Positions 34,521 to 44,510 of a stretch of DNA of 64,000 nucleotides are shown here, piece after piece. How positions within the stretch are numbered: the first letter of the stretch is position 1; the number at the start of each line of letters is the position of its first letter. The position numbers were made by a program, and so were the translations under genes. This stretch comes from Humulus lupulus (Eukaryota > Streptophyta > Magnoliopsida > Rosales > Cannabaceae): the NCBI RefSeq assembly GCF_963169125.1, contig NC_084794.1:224437409-224501408 (forward strand), in the 5' to 3' direction. The notes beneath the pieces were generated by a model that was not told the origin of the DNA, ran no database searches, and was given only the letters and a program-made list of their open reading frames with translations.

Positions 34521-35389
34521 TTCTGTTATAGATCCCATATGTTTATATATATATTTTGTTTTTACATTTCTTAAATCGAAATATTTTAAGCGATTTATAT
34601 TAAATTTAGCCTTTATGTTTTTTTATTCATATAAACAACTGTTGGATTTCAGCTCGAGTTTCGATGCACTCATGCATAGTTTGCTCGATGTATCCATATC
34701 CGATCTCATTTTGTGTCAAGGTCGGATCTTACTTTTACCACACACTTGAAAGTACTTAAGTGGTATGTAAGATAGGTAGTTTAGTTATATCTTGCTTTTT
34801 AGTCACTTTTCCTCTTCCTCGAGTAGTTCCTTGAGGTCATGAGGTCGAAACTATTGTTTCAAAATACTCCAGCCTCGATCTCGACTTAGCTCGAAGCAGG
34901 TTTATCTTTTTCCCAACTTGTGTCGATTAGTTTTAGCTGGTTTGTTCCAAACCTATTCAGGTCGTGTTTGGTTTGTAATCCATACACTAATTTTTTAATA
35001 ATCTAGTTATGTCCAAGTTATCTTAGATCGCGCATCTGGTTATGTCCAGACACTTATTTCGAGCATATACTTATAACTTCTATGTCGGGTTAATGGTCCA
35101 GACACTTTCTAGTTTTCGTGTATGCTATATTTTCATGTCGGGTTAACCATCCAGACATTTTTCTTTTTATGTTATTTATTTTTTCAAACTTATGGTATGT
35201 ATACCACTGATGCCCCCTCAATATCCTATGAGTGCTACCATAGGTTATTAAATTAAGAGAGTTTGCAAAACATACAACATAAAAAGAACAAGAATGGCTT
35301 TTGCTTAAAATCGAATATTTTATTAATAAAAATTATGTAAAAAATAACATGCTTGGTTACAATGATACATCATTCCTACACTATTGATA
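34521..35389. other. Non-coding variable region of element E
   Basis: No gene. T-rich, with a motif like ATGTCGGGTTAAYSRTCCAGACA repeated at about 35082 and 35135 and weaker copies near 35010 and 35045. This is the place where element D has its antisense gene and variable region. Confidence 0.5.
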
Positions 35390-36517
35390 GTAAGGTCATA
35401 GATGCTCGCCATTCCAAGCTCGCGATACCAATTCTCCATTTAATCTCAGCAATTTATAGACTTTAGGTCGAATAATTGACTCAATTTGGTAAGGTCCTTC
35501 CCAATTAGGTCCAAGTACGCCAGCAGTCGGGTCCTTTGTAGCTAGGAACACATGCCTTAACACTAAGTCTCCCAATCTGAACTTCCTATCTCGAACCTTT
35601 TTATTAAAATATCGGGTAGCTCGTTGCTAATATGCTACATTTCTCAGTTGAGCTTCATCTCATCTTTCTTCAATAAGGTCCAGACTTACTTCGAGCTTGG
35701 ATTGGTTCGAGGCTTGATCATAAGCATGGCTACAGATCGTGGGTATTTCGACCCGCATTGGTAACATGGCCTCGCATCCATATGCCAGGGAAAAGGGGGT
35801 ATGCCCTGTTGAAATGCGAGTTGTGGTTCGATATGCCCACAAAACTTTGGGCAACTCCTCGGTCCAATTTCCCTTAACTTCTTCTAACCTCTTTTTCATA
35901 GAACTCTTGAGAGTTTTATTTATCGCTCCAACCTAGTCGTTCGCCTGGGGATGGGCAACGGAGGAAAAGCTTTTTATTACTCCATTTTTTTCACAAAAAT
36001 GGGTAAATAATTCACTGTCGAATTGAGTACCGTCATCTGAGGCTATTTTCCATGACATTCTGTATTTGTAGATGATTTTTTTTACCACGAAGTCCAGGAC
36101 TTTTTTCGAGGTAATCGTTGCTAGGGGTTCGGCCTAGGCCCATTTTGTAAAATAATCGACCGCAACCACAGCATACTTTACTCCACCTTTGCCAATTGGC
36201 AATGAACCTATGAGATCGATTCCCCATATCACAAATGGCCATGGGGAGGTCATCATGGTTAGCTCAGATGGCAGAGCCCGAGGAATTGTAGCAAATCACT
36301 GGCATTTATCACATTTGTAGACATATTCGAATGCATATGTTTTGATAGTAGGCCAGAAGTATCCTTGTCTTATGATTTTCTTTGATAGAGTATGCCCCCC
36401 AGTGTGGTCTCCACAAAATCCTTCATGAATTTCTTCTAGGATTTTCTTTGACTCGGGTGGAGTCACACATCGGAGTAATGGCATAGAATATCCTCTCCGA
36501 TACAAACTTCCCTCCAA
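35390..36517 (-). pseudogene. Element E integrase, catalytic Glu apparently lost
   Basis: From 36517: MEGSLYRRGYSMPLLRC, HHCC region (HEGFCGDHTGG, YFWPTI, CDKCQ), WGIDLIGSLPIGKGG, VVAVDYFTKWA, then DDGTQFDSELF for the second Asp. The third acidic residue, Glu in the VEAVNKTLK-type motif (kept in element D), reads Gly at 35927-35929 (VGAINKTLK). The tail KVLWAYRTTTRISTGHTPFSLAYG is good. Stops occur near 36295, 36135 and 35930. Confidence 0.8.
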
Positions 36518-36538
36518 AATAGTGTATCTCAGAATCTA

Positions 36539-37681
36539 TTACATTAATTTCTGAGCCTTGTTTTGTTCTGCTGGGAGAATGCTGGTTTTGAGGTAATCAC
36601 CTATTGGGGTCATCCAAGTTGGTTCAGAGTCAATCATGCATAAGTCTTCCTCGTTAGGCTCGCTGATACTGGGAGTCGACGGGTACTCTATTGGTACTAC
36701 ATTTAGCGTGTCGGCCTCGTTGGATGTGGCGAGCCTGGCTAAGGCGTCCGCATTTGAGTTTTGTTCTCGAGGAACTTGCTCTATGGCATAAAACTCGAAA
36801 TGTTCGAGTGTGGCCTTGGCCTTTTTTAAATATGTAGCCAACCTTATACCATGAGCCTGATATTTCTCTAGAATTTGGTCAACCACCAACTGCGAGTCAC
36901 TGTAGCAGTGTATAGCTTTGGCCTTGAGTTCCTTGGCTATTTGGAGTCCTGCCAATAAAGCTTCGTACTCAACCTTGTTGTTAGATGCTTCAAAGCTAAA
37001 CCTCAAGGCAGAGTGAAATCGCTTTCCTATTGGAGTGATTAATATGATTCCTGCCCTCGATCCATTTTCGTTGGAAGATTCGTCGACATAAAGTTTCCAC
37101 AGCTCGCGGGCTGGGATTATAACTTCGTCCTCGGATACTCCTGTACATTCCATGATGAAGTGTGCCAGGGCCTGCCCCTTTATGGTTGTTCTCAAATGAT
37201 AAATGATCTTAAACTGTCTGAGTTCAACAACCCATTTTAACAATATGCCCGAGGCCTCCGTTTTGGACAAGACTTGTCGTAGTGGTTGGTCAGTCAACAC
37301 ATGGATACGGTGCACTTGGAAGTAAGGTCGGAGCTTTCGAGATGAGTGGATTAGGCTGAGGGATATTTTTTCCATTAAAGGGTATCTCGATTCTGCCCCC
37401 AATAACCTCTTGCTGACATAGTACACAGGATTTTGTACCTTCTTGTCTTCTCGGACGAGCACAGCACTGATGGCGTGCTCGGTTGTAGTGAGATACAAGT
37501 ATAAGACTTCTCCAGTGATAGGTTTTGATAAGATCAGAGGTTCAGCAAGGTGTTTCTTTAGATCTTGGAATGCGAGCTCGCATTCCTCTGTCCATTCGAA
37601 TTTTTTGCCTCCTCTCAAAATGTTGAAAAATGGAAGACAGTGGTCTGTAGATTTAGAAACAAACCTACTTAATTTTGCCAT
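36539..37681 (-). pseudogene. Element E RNase H and archaeal-type RNase H, uninterrupted block
   Basis: A single 380-codon open frame. Residues 1-190 are the Ty3/gypsy RNase H in a decayed form (FEWTEECELAFQDLKKHL, YVSKRLLGAESRYPLMEK, VLTDQPL). Residues 195-330 are the second RNase H with [41 protein letters not shown] and NADALARLATS. This is the longest intact frame in either Tat element, although RT and integrase around it are broken. Confidence 0.85.
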
Positions 37682-37689
37682 CTATCTAG

Positions 37690-38506
37690 TTAAACTCTGG
37701 TAATCTTTATGCTTTTGATGTGAGGGCATATCAATTAACGCTTGGATGTTGTCAGGATTAACCTCTATTCCTCGCGCGTTTACTATGAAGCCCAGAAACT
37801 TCCCCGACGATACTCCAAAGGAGCATTTTTGGGGGTTGAGTTTCATGTTGTACTTTCGTAATATGGCAAAGCATTATTCGTGGTCATCTACATGGTTATC
37901 GTTATGTTTAGATTTGACTAACATATCATCAACATAAACTTCCATGTTATTACCTATTTGTTCGGAGAACATTGTGTTCATGAGTCTTTGGTACGTTGCT
38001 CTAGCATTTTTAAGCCCGAACCGCTCGTACATTGTAACAGTACAACCCTTTATCGGTTACAAAGCTCGTGTGCTCTTGGTCCGGTGTGTGCATGATGATC
38101 TAGTTATATCCAGAATAAGGATCCATGAATGACATAAGACTGTGCCCAGCTGTTGCATCTACGAGCTCATCGATCCGAGGTAGGGGAAAACAATCCTTTG
38201 GGCATGCCTTGTTGAGGTCAGAGTAATCAATGCAAGTTTGCCATGTTCCGTTGGGTTTCAAAACCAATACTGGATTGGCGATCCAATCAGGATAGAAGGC
38301 ATCTCGTATGAACCGATTTGCCTTTAACCTGTTGACCTCTTCCTTTAAGGCTTTCTTTCTATCATCGTCCAGGAGTCTTCATTTTTGCTACTTCGGGGGG
38401 ATGCTCTTGTCAATATTGAGTGCATGGCTTATCACATTTGGACTTATCCCTACCTTGTCTGAATGTGACCATGCGAAAACATCCTAGTTCTTCTTTAAGA
38501 AGCAAA
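37690..38506 (-). pseudogene. Element E reverse transcriptase
   Basis: Minus-strand reading gives an N-terminal DVFAWSHSDKVGISP segment (38480), PNGTWQTCIDYSDLNKACPKDCFPLPRID (about 38260-38170), FMDPYSGYN and YVDDMLVKSK with the catalytic Asp pair (37950-37920), then NPQKCSFGVSSGKFLGFIVN. Stops and a frame change near 38080-37980 break it. Confidence 0.8.
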
Positions 38507-39250
38507 TTAATTGCTACTTTCTTTTTCAGAAAGGTTTTTCCCCACCTTCACCGTCTTTGGGGGATCGACTTCTTTGAGCTTGACCTCTTCGAGCTCTTCT
38601 AGCGGCTCGAGGTCAGCCCTCTCCTCTACTCTAGGTTTGATTTCTTCATCTATTTCGAAGATCGTGCCGTCCTCATTTTGGATTATGACAAGTGCCTGTG
38701 CACTTGTTTGTTTCTTCCCTCTAACAGAAATGCTATAGCATTCCCTCCCCGCGAGCTGGTCGCCTTTTAGAGTCCCAATGCCACTAGAAGTTGGGAACTT
38801 GATGGCCAAATGTCTCACAGATGAAACTGCCCCCAAACCCACTAGGGCGGGTCTCTCGAGCAGTATGACGAACTCCATCATCTTGGTTATAGAGACTGGA
38901 TAATCTCCCAAGGTCACAGGCAGTTCAATGGACCCCATGCAGGCAATCCCTTCTCCTGAAAAGTCGTACAACGTGGTTGTGCAAGCTTTTAGGTCGCAAA
39001 GCGCGAGTCCCATCTTTTCTAAAGTTGATTTATAGAGGATATTCACCGAGCTCCCATTATCAATCACGACTCGGCGCACCCTCTTGTCCGCAAGCTGAAG
39101 GGTGATGACCAGGGGGTCATTATGGGGAAACTGGACATGAGACGTGTCCTCTTCAGTGAAAGTTATGGGTTGAGTTTCAACCCTTTGTTGTTTCGGGGCT
39201 ATAGGTTCGGGTTCCTAAGGAGAACCATCACCAGTTTTTAGCTCATTTAC
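38507..39250 (-). pseudogene. Element E protease and downstream linker
   Basis: The 190-codon frame from 39079 starts within the protease: RRVVIDNGSSVNILY is the active-site signature, followed by LEKMGLALCDLKA, DFSGEG and LPVTLGDYPV. After residue 110 comes an acidic Glu-rich linker that leads to RT. The preceding FTEEDTSHVQFPHNDPL segment (about 39170-39110) is out of the open frame but homologous to D. Confidence 0.8.
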
Positions 39251-40495
39251 ATATCTTTTCTGGGCATTCCTACCTGATCCTGCGATATGGGGTCCCCCCG
39301 AGATAGTTATGACATCTTCTCTGTCAATCGGAGGGGGTCGTTCATCTTCCCGAGCTCGAGAGTTATCGTTCTGGGTAGGTGGTGCAGTTGCTGCCCTCTA
39401 TCTGGTGGAAGCCTGATTGGGGTTTTGATTTCTTAAATATTGCCCAAAATATCCCTTCGAGATCAATCCTTCGATCTCGTCTTTTAACTGTCGACATTCA
39501 TCGGTTGTATGTCCGATATCTCTATGGAATCTACAGTACTTACTAGAATCTCTTTTCTCCTTTTGGTTCCTCATGGGATCAGGTCATCTGAAAGGGACCT
39601 AGTTTTCATTAGCCAGTTTGATATTCTCCCGAGACTAATTGAGCTCGGTATACACTTTGTGTACGGAGAAGTATCTTTCCCCTTTCTTCTTCTTCCCCCC
39701 ATCCACCTCGGGGATACTCCCTTCATTTTTCTTTCTCTTAGAAAGGTTTTGGCCGGGGGGTTTTGAAGTTGTAGGGTTCACCGAGGTTGAGGCATAATTT
39801 GCGTTTGTTGTTGTAGTTATGGGCTGAGAGGACATATTCAATGCTGACCGAGCCTCCTCTACATTAACAAACCTCTGAGCTCTTCGATTGAACTCAGTTA
39901 AGGACCTGACAGGCTTTCTTTACAAGTTTTCCCAGAGAGGACTTCCAGGCATTACTCTGACCTGAACGACCATTATCGTCGACATCTCGGGCTCGGGCCA
40001 CTTCTAGGTCAAACCTTGTGAGGTAACCTATTAGTGACTTGTTTGGCTACTGTCAGACATTGGTTAAGGCTGAAGCCTTGGGCCTAATGCCAACCGTGGC
40101 TTTAAATTGTTTCTTGAAATCTCTCGATAGTTGATCCCAAGATGCGATCGAATGTCTTTTGAACTTTTCGAACCAATTCTTTGCTAGTCCCATGAGGGTG
40201 GCTGGAAATAACATACACCTGTGCTCATAGCCCACATTGCTGGCCTACATAATTGTGTCGAACGTGCTCAAATAGCTGTAGGGATCGGAATTTCCGTCAA
40301 ATGGCGGGACATGAGGAATCCTAAACCCTTGAGGAAAAGGAGTGTTGGAGATAAGCGGGGCAAACGACTCGAGTTCTTCATCGAACTCTTCATCCCTTTC
40401 CCGGTTGCACTCATTCTGTAAGAGCCTGAACATTCTTTCCAACTGTTCAGTACTCTCTTGGACTGGATCTATAGGAGGCTTGACCTGGACCTCAA
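39251..40495 (-). pseudogene. gag: Element E gag, main part
   Basis: From about 40495: EQLERMFRLLQNECNRERDE, then IPHVPPFDGNSDPYSYLSTFDTIM, CMLFPATLMGLAKNWFEKF and WDQLSRDFKKQF, with a stop at about 40245. The Cys-His motif CRFHRDIGHTTDEC (about 39535-39490) is complete here, unlike in D. The N-terminal part is displaced to 41594-41776 by the insert. Confidence 0.8.
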
Positions 40496-41593
40496 TGGAA
40501 ATAATAATAAATTATAACTCTATGCAATATATTACAAATAAATAATGATTGATTAAAAAGAGTTACAACTCTATAACTGAAAATTACAAATAAAAGAAGA
40601 AGGCGATGTAAGATGATAGAAATAGAAAATACAACTCTATTACAAAAGATACAAATAAACTATAAGTTTTTGAACAAAAGGAAATAAAAGGATTACAACT
40701 CTTAAACAAAAGGTACAAGTAAATAGAACAAGAAAAAATAGTAGAAAAGCAAATGGAAGAAAATAAGAATAAGAACAAAAACAATAAACTCTCACTCACA
40801 CAACCAAAGTGAAGAGTGTTGGGGATCACCAACTTGGACAAGGTTTGAAACCTTTGTCCAAAAGATTATTTCCCCCTAACTCATGCACTAAGGGATCTCT
40901 CACAGATATTGGAAAATTTTTTTGGAATTATCAAGCCTCAAGGTGTTTCTAGCCAAGTGCTCTAATGGATAGAAAATGTTGTGTCTTACAAGTGAGCTAT
41001 AGGCTCCTATTTATAAAGTTTAGAGACACCCTTTGAATTTCAAATTCCACCAACCCCCATGGCTGTTACCAATGTTTAATTAGATTAATATGGAATTAAA
41101 AATGAGATTTGGGAGTTATTTGGTTTTTTTGAGCCGTTCAACAAAGATTCAAAAAACTGAAAAAATTGTCAGTTTTTAGCCTGTGGCCGCGACCACAGAC
41201 ATTAGTGGCCGTGGCCACCAACATTCAGTGGCCGCGGCCACCAACCATTTTCAGCACTAAAAAATGTGATGTTTTTCCAAACGGTTCCAAACCCTCCCAA
41301 AACACATTATTGGGGTTAAAATCATATCTCTAACAGCCATAACACATATGGATTTATGAAATTCATCTCAATATTGTGTAACAACAAATTTACACAATAA
41401 AGGGTAATATTTGGAAGTTACAAATTTGTAACACCAAATATGTTACATTATTTGGATATATCTCATATATATAAGCATTGTAACTCTCTATTATATGTTA
41501 CAATATGTGACACTCTTTGTCACATTTATTTAATCTAAAACATTATATTATAATATAATATAATATTACATTATATTATAAAATAATATAACA
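40496..41593. repeat. 1.1 kb non-coding insert in element E gag
   Basis: AT-rich, interrupts the gag of E, with no coding content. The minus-strand end reads TGTTATATTATTTTATAAT and the other end begins TGGAAATAAT on plus, so TG...CA-like termini are possible, as in a solo LTR, but I find no target duplication. It contains a TATAAATAG-like motif on the minus strand and plus-strand TTATAAAG near 41014, and three GTGGCCNNGGCCAC palindromes (41183-41241). Its nature remains open: solo LTR of an unrecognised family or another non-autonomous element. Confidence 0.55.
41183..41241. repeat. Three GTGGCCGCGGCCAC-type palindromes in tandem
   Basis: Copies at 41183-41196 (one mismatch to symmetry), 41205-41218 (GTGGCCGTGGCCAC) and 41228-41241 (perfect 14-bp palindrome), with periods of 22 and 23 bp and a shared CAACATT spacer. 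They form a GC island in otherwise AT-rich DNA. Confidence 0.9.
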
Positions 41594-41776
41594 CATATCC
41601 TCGTCGGCCCTGGGAGCAGGTGGTCCCCGGGAGTTAGACGAGTCACTCCTCTCGTCGGGATCGGGATCCACCATAGGCTGCTTCCCAGGCCGTCGGGGGT
41701 ATTCGTCTTCATCAAGAATTTCCTCCTCAAGTATATTGGGATCGTTTGCAGCCATTGCTAATCCGAGAGGCATTCT
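41594..41776 (-). pseudogene. gag: Element E gag N-terminus
   Basis: The ATG at 41773 begins MPLGLAMAANDPNILEEE, acidic, then RRPGKQPMVDPDPDERSDSS, which matches the GKQPM...SSS stretch in the element D gag N-terminus. The last residues before the stop come from the inserted DNA. Confidence 0.65.
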
Positions 41777-41805
41777 GACTAAACAGACTCACACACTGTT
41801 TAATG

Positions 41806-41827
41806 GCTCTCAATGAAAGCACCAAAC
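41806..41827 (-). other. Element E primer binding site
   Basis: Minus strand TTTGGTGCTTTCATTGAG next to the 5' LTR, identical to element D over this length. Confidence 0.75.
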
Positions 41828-42661
41828 TGTTGACGCCGTTTTTCGTCAACTTAAAAATGAGAGCAATTAAACAAGAATATGTCAGAGGAAGTGAAATAAA
41901 AAGTTGAAAACGGGATCCTGTTATGTGGTTCAGCAGTTAAAATATGCCTAGTCCACGAGTCTGTGTTATTAGCACTTGGGAGTCTTCTAGAAACTTTAAA
42001 AGAATAGTTGCCCAGAGTTTTCTCTCAAGATCTCAAAACTTCCTTTCTTTCAAAATGGAGCTTCCTTCTCTATTTGTAGAGAAGGTTTCAGAATTCATTC
42101 CCACATATTTCGGGAATATATTATGTGAATCAAATAATATAATGCTAATTAATGCATTATTTGCTACGTCCATGATAATATCCCATAGAATGTAAAATCG
42201 GATAACTAATTACATCATATCCCTTAAACATAGGGATTTTACAACAATAAGCACATTCACATACAACCAACTAGCTTAGACACTGGATTCATTACACCAT
42301 CGAGACCATTTGTCTATCACGAGCTCGTCATCTGGCTTCGCCTATACTCCCAACAAGTGACCTTTGACGAAGTCATCACATTTGAGCTTACACTTCTCAG
42401 GCTCGAACCATCTTATCTGAGGGCAAGAGATGCATCAACTTATACAAGTGTTGAACCTTTGCTATTGCGAGTTGCGAGCCTATCTCATAAGCTCGGAGCA
42501 TCTTCGAGGCTACACACTGCTCGAGCTCACGAGGTCATCATTTACAGCGAAACTATCTCTGACTAGTTGATCAAATGATGACTGTGCTTATTTTGAGCTT
42601 ACACCTAACGAGCCTAGATTTCAAGATCGTAATTCCTCATGCTAAAAATCTAGGTGTAACA
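41828..42661 (-). repeat. Element E 5' LTR (right copy)
   Basis: TGTTGACGCC...TGTAACA, 834 bp, partner of 33191-34026. The AAGAG that follows is the right target duplication and the sequence then continues the element B LTR (ATTCAATTCATAGCTGAGG). Confidence 0.9.
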
Positions 42662-44074
42662 AAGAGATTCAATTCATAGCTGAGGTGAATTTTCAATTAT
42701 GTTCTTGGTTGGTTTTAGTTATGATTATAAGCTTGGAAGTTTGATTATGGAGTTGAATATTTGATGGTGTTTTGGGTGATATGAATCTTGGGTTTTATTG
42801 CTAGATTGGTGGTTATGTTGTGTTGAGGTTTGGTTTTGATATTGGGATTGTTGGGTTGTGTTTTTGGTTGAGTTTGAATTGAGGAAAATGTAGGGGAGTT
42901 AGGTTGCGGGGTTAAGTTGCGACCGAGTTCATGGGTGACGCGACTTGAGTGAACCCCAGAGCCTTCACAGGGCTGTGTCTAGTAGGCGCGCTGCGACCCT
43001 CAAGGGCAAGTCGCAGCCGGCCCCTGGCACCCAGACAGGGGGCATGTCTGTTTGGGTGGTGCGCCACGACCCTTGGGGGCAGGTCGCGGCCCGCCTGTCT
43101 GTTTTTGGCCAGGGTTAGTTTTACTTGGTTTTAAGCGCGGGTTTTCAAACTTTAATGCTCGAGATTGAATCTACTAACCATTTTAGTAGGATTCGAGGTC
43201 CCGAGGGCTAGGAATTGGTCCAAGAATCTTTTATTACTCATTTTATTGATGAGATTTCATATTTGGTTATGATTAGGTTACCTCTAAGGTCCTAAGGACA
43301 GGATTGTTCTCAAGGGTCGTTCTTAACTTATTTTACGCTCGAGCTTGAGGTAAGAAAACTGCACCCATTATGTGACATACATGATTATTGTTAAATCATG
43401 TTGATTGCTCTATATTTGGATATCTGTTGCATTATGAATGCTTGAATGCATTGTTTATATGAGCAATGCACTGACTTATTAGTCAGAAACGATAATGGTG
43501 TTAAGTGTTGGTCGTGAAGCTTTGACTTATCAGTCAAGATCGACAATAATACTGAGTGTTGGTCGTATAGAATTGACTTATGAGTCAAGAGAGGCAATAG
43601 TGCATTGAATGCTGGTCGATATGATTAGATCTAATCAACAAGAGCATTATATGCTCGTTCGACCTATTGGCCAAAGAAAACTAAAGCGCTTGGCTAGTCT
43701 ATGGCTAGTTACTCAGAGCTAGGGCTAAAAGGCTTAGGCGACGTGTACATATGCGGTCGCTTAACCATCACGGCCAAGGTATTTCTCAGGGGAACTAGGG
43801 TTTAACCCTATTTTTGCTGCTTTGGTCGACGAATTGTTAACTTTTGAATTGTAATGACCATTTTGGATTGTAAATAACTTTGTAAACACTTTTATGGGAT
43901 CCCATACACAGTTTAACGTTTTAAATAATTTAAATCTATTCCTTTTGACCGAGATTTTAACCCTGGCCCATTAATAACACTTAGATGCACATTTATGGCC
44001 TAATGACTCGTTTAGCGAGTTAAGCACTATTTAGAGTACACAGTGTGACGGTCTTGGCCAACCAAGGGATTACA
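42662..44074 (+). repeat. Element B 3' LTR, second part
   Basis: Continues the LTR after E: GC-rich palindromic part (42900-43110), the TGACTTATYAGTCA array (43467-43620), then a join at about 43737 (GGCTTAGGCGACGTG) where the 5' LTR has about 350 bp more, and the end GGGATTACA at 44074. GTGGG follows as target duplication. Confidence 0.9.
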
Positions 44075-44510
44075 GTGGGCCTGTTCATCCTCTTTGTCGG
44101 CAGTACAGAGGGGACATCCACTCTCCAAGGTAACCACAACTTATGTCAATGATAGGTGGGCATGCATGTCAGGGGATCTGGTGTGGTCCCCATTCCTTGA
44201 TCCTATTCCAAGTGCATGGTTGTGAATCTTATACAAAGTAATGCCATGCCCAGAGAGCAATAATCTATATCGCCACATCGGACTCCACCCTTTGGACTAC
44301 CTCGATAGGAAGGAATTCTTGAGCCCCAAGAAGGTAGTCAGAGATGTGTGTGGCTGGACACTTGATGGGCCAACAAACTTGTTTCCCCACCATATCCTTA
44401 GCGGCTGGCTGCTCCCCAAAGATTTGGACATATGTTTGGGAATGATATGTGTCGGTCAACTTACATGCCCCAAAAAGAGCCTCATTTGACAATGATTCGA
44501 AAAAAATAAG
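44075..44510 (-). other. Right flank of element B, possible LINE-like or gene relic
   Basis: Minus-strand reading gives a CPLC...EDEQAH pattern next to the insertion site (about 44110-44075) and an open 91-codon frame at 44540-44265. A Cys-X2-Cys...His pattern of this sort occurs in the zinc-finger end of plant LINE-type reverse transcriptases, but the surrounding sequence does not confirm it. The matching left half lies before 9060. Identification is weak. Confidence 0.3.

Larger units (their letters stand above)
33191..42661 (-). mobile_element. Element E: Tat-lineage Ty3/gypsy element inserted in the B 3' LTR
   Basis: LTRs 33191-34026 and 41828-42661, target duplication AAGGG/AAGAG. Minus-strand order: 5' LTR, PBS, gag (with a 1.1 kb insert), PR, RT, RNase H, second RNase H, integrase, a region with an antisense promoter but no antisense ORF, PPT, 3' LTR. 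It is related to element D in layout, PBS and protein sequence, but the LTRs are different sequences except for a short module. LTR copies differ by roughly 8 % by eye over the first 265 bp. Confidence 0.9.
9060..44074 (+). mobile_element. Element B: Tekay-like Ty3/gypsy element, split by nested insertions
   Basis: 5' LTR 9060-11462, PBS 11463, gag-PR-RT to 14354, RNase H-integrase-chromodomain 30437-32514, PPT, 3' LTR 32551-44074 with element E inside. The 5 bp before the left LTR are GTGGC and those after the right LTR are GTGGG, a one-mismatch target duplication, so these are the true ends. Without insertions the element is about 9.4 kb. Many stops and shifts and strongly diverged LTRs make it the oldest full structure here. 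Confidence 0.9.
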
